The notes beneath the pieces are model-generated. The model made no database searches, was not told the DNA's origin, and saw only the letters and a program-made list of their open reading frames with translations. Below are positions 63,601 through 64,000 of a stretch of 64,000 nucleotides of DNA, piece after piece. Location of the stretch: NCBI RefSeq assembly GCF_030848805.1, contig NC_092361.1, positions 2,294,001 through 2,358,000 of the forward strand, in the 5' to 3' direction. Every line of letters starts with the position of its first letter. The first letter of the stretch is position 1. This DNA is from Temnothorax longispinosus. Lineage: Eukaryota; Arthropoda; Insecta; Hymenoptera; Formicidae. The position numbers were made by a program, and so were the translations under genes.

Positions 63601-64000
63601 CGATTGGAGCTGTCGACTTTTATCCCCGATCTTATTACCGGCGAGAACCGGATTTGACGTAAATTAAACTTTCGGTTTCTAATTGACAGCTACACCTTAG
63701 GTCCTCTTTCCCCGCCCTCGCCTCGTTTCTGTCTGACATTCACCCCAGGATTTGTCCTTCGAGCCAGACGATCGTAAACCCCGATTCCCGTAGCAAGGTC
63801 TCCCTTCTTTTCGTCTGGCTCTCGCCTCGAGCCTCTCCTCGTCTAGCCTTTCGCAGTCGCCCTTTCGCTTTCTCCTCGCAGACGACACCCCCACTCACTC
63901 CCTCGCGGTCGCCCATCGGCGGCCAGACGCCGTTGGTCGGGAGCAACAGGAGGCCCTCTTATCGACCGTGTGCCTTGTGCGTATGTCTCGCCCTTTTCTT
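57614..64000. other. Non-coding stretch to the window end
   Basis: No supported exon. A plus-strand frame from the ATG at 58041 reaches a consensus donor GTAAGT near 58111, but its upstream context is unconvincing. A GA tract lies at about 60960-60984 and a T run near 63332. The final 300 bases are CT-rich and CpG-rich and may approach another promoter. Confidence 0.4.

Noticed and set aside
1..64000. CRISPR array, operon, rRNA or viral genome
   Set aside because: No regularly spaced direct repeats with spacers, no bacterial gene layout and no recognisable rRNA or viral protein were seen; the splice signals and repeats are eukaryotic.

Overview
The window looks like euchromatic DNA from an insect, most plausibly a hymenopteran such as an ant. 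This is inference from style, not from an identified gene. CpG-rich blocks alternate with AT-rich troughs. There are many (CT)n/(GA)n and (TA)n microsatellites, canonical GT-AG splice signals, a 149-base intron, and several small non-autonomous DNA transposons typical of arthropods. No prokaryotic layout is present: no operons, ribosome binding sites or long uninterrupted ORFs. Nearly all ORFs of 60-280 codons look like chance frames. They lie in CpG-rich or simple-repeat DNA, overlap on both strands, and have no recognisable domain.

Protein-coding content is sparse and consists of isolated exons. On the plus strand five exon candidates stand out because a reading frame and strong splice sites agree: 3194-3450 (ATG at 3304), 19398-19556 (signal-peptide-like start), 26989-27051 followed by a 45-base micro-exon at 27201-27245, and 36791-36943 (proline-rich start). 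All end in phase 0. Four begin with an ATG, so they could be alternative first exons of one large plus-strand gene whose common exons lie beyond 64000, or first exons of separate genes with long introns. I do not recognise any of the peptides. A 74-codon minus-strand ORF at 30046-30270 has coding-like composition and is a weaker candidate.

The best-supported features are mobile elements. Two copies of a piggyBac-like MITE (TTAA-flanked, about 360 bp) lie at 48661-49020 and 51803-52164. The second sits inside a TA-flanked inverted-repeat element (51580-52444). A hAT-like foldback MITE with an 8-bp duplication lies at 38926-39123, and a Tc1/mariner-like foldback with TA ends at 43448-43732. A tRNA-headed retroposon (29020-29741) is bounded by a 14-bp target duplication, and its second duplication copy was hit by a Harbinger-like MITE (29745-29890). 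Other hairpins and tandem repeats occur at 384-634, 2834-2948, 3023-3119 and 24257-24492.

Layout: 1-1100 AT-rich repeats; 1100-2480 CpG-rich block; 2800-3450 hairpins and the first exon; 3451-19200 intron or intergenic DNA; 19200-21050 CpG-rich block with the signal-peptide exon; 26160-27245 CpG-rich block with two exons; 27250-30400 AT-rich DNA with the nested transposons; 36060-36960 CpG-rich block with the proline-rich exon; 38900-52450 non-coding DNA with most of the MITEs; 52450-64000 intron or intergenic DNA with no supported gene.
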